Assembly: GCA_029561505.1 (NCBI GenBank)
Contig: JAKQXK010000126.1
Location: 1-6,622, forward strand
Direction of reading: 5' to 3'
DNA: 6,622 nucleotides
Origin: Spirochaetota bacterium
GTDB lineage: Bacteria; Spirochaetota; Leptospiria; Turneriellales; Turneriellaceae
This document shows positions 6,262 through 6,622 of this stretch, piece after piece; positions within the stretch are counted from its first letter, which is position 1; the number at the start of each line of letters is the position of its first letter. The notes under the pieces are model-generated. The model was not told the DNA's origin and did not search any database. It worked only from the letters and a program-made list of their open reading frames with translations. The translations under genes were made by a program, and so were the position numbers.

Positions 6262-6622
6262 TTAGGCGGGTTTGGTCTCCTGGCTTTTGACAATCTCGGT
6301 AATTTTTTTGGCGCGGATTTCATTTTGTAATGTGTCTAAGAACTCCGCCTGCGAATATTCGCGCTGTTCACCCGAGAAATAGTTGCGTGCGTTGATGTTA
6401 CCTGCCGCCACTTCTTTGTCACCAATCACAAGCATATATGGCACCTTGAGTTTTTCGGCGGTGCGAATGCGTTTGCCAAGGCTTTCTTCTGGCTCTTCAA
6501 TGTGCACACGTATACCCGCTTCACGCAGGGTCGCAGCAAGTTTGGTTCCATATTCCATGTGGGCCGTGTTGACCGCCAGAATACGCACCTGCTCAGGCGC
6601 GAGCCACGTCGGAAAAGCGCCG
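6262..6622 (-). CDS. thrS: threonyl-tRNA synthetase, C-terminal part
   Basis: These are the last 119 residues of class II threonyl-tRNA synthetase, which charges tRNA-Thr in the cytoplasm. The frame is open through the right edge, so the N-terminal, editing and catalytic domains lie outside; the full protein is usually around 640 residues. The fragment begins with the typical junction GAFPTWLAPEQVRIL, which ends the catalytic core and opens the HGTP anticodon-binding domain. That domain then runs through LGKRIRTAEKLKVPYMLVIG and the DKEVAAGNINAR strand to a Lys-rich tail. The GTG at 6588-6586 inside it is an internal Val, not a start. It is the first gene seen of the minus-strand run with the diguanylate cyclase, Cys-rich gene and uvrC. 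The assignment is firm on the conserved stretches. Confidence 0.95.
   Translation of the reverse strand, partial: GAFPTWLAPEQVRILAVNTAHMEYGTKLAATLREAGIRVHIEEPEESLGKRIRTAEKLKVPYMLVIGDKEVAAGNINARNYFSGEQREYSQAEFLDTLQNEIRAKKITEIVKSQETKPA

Noticed and set aside
6240..6323. 28-residue N-terminal extension of the diguanylate cyclase
   Set aside because: Not preferred because it overlaps the thrS end by 62 bp, has no Shine-Dalgarno and adds only low-complexity basic residues; kept as an alternative, not excluded.

Overview
The window looks like a bacterial chromosome segment of moderate, slightly GC-rich composition, densely packed with housekeeping and accessory genes. Nothing in it is mobile: I found no insertion sequence, transposase, tRNA, rRNA or CRISPR array. 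The relaxed lipoprotein boxes on two copper-handling proteins and the general look of the proteins fit a spirochaete of the Leptospirales (a Turneriella-like organism would suit). This is an impression only; no marker gene in the window settles it.

Layout. (1) Positions 1-660 hold the 3' part of a PLP-dependent alpha-oxoamine synthase on the + strand, closed by a clear intrinsic terminator near 699-722. (2) A small charged, coiled-coil hypothetical protein lies on the - strand at 720-1085. (3) A divergent intergenic region (1086-1167) carries a perfect palindrome. It leads into a compact + strand operon at 1168-2603: a PCu(A)C-type copper chaperone lipoprotein, a SCO1/SenC lipoprotein (ATGA overlap) and a SufU-type Fe-S/sulfur-transfer protein (6-nt gap). 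(4) The rest, read right to left on the - strand, is a run of four genes: the 3' end of thrS, a GAF-GGDEF diguanylate cyclase, a ten-cysteine YkgJ-like protein and uvrC. The last two abut exactly (TAA directly followed by ATG). The operons of (3) and (4) converge and overlap tail to tail by 45 bp.

How the genes work together. The PCu(A)C and SCO1 proteins form the standard pair that delivers copper to the CuA site of a cytochrome c oxidase, here probably lipid-anchored outside the inner membrane. SufU next to them adds a second metal-cofactor function to the same transcript. The minus-strand run combines translation (ThrS), c-di-GMP signalling, a metal-binding-type protein of unknown role and nucleotide excision repair (UvrC). 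The most notable points are the loss of one of the four Fe-S ligand cysteines in UvrC, the translational coupling of uvrC to the Cys-rich gene, and the overlapping convergent 3' ends. I see no clear evidence of a wholly new multi-gene system.
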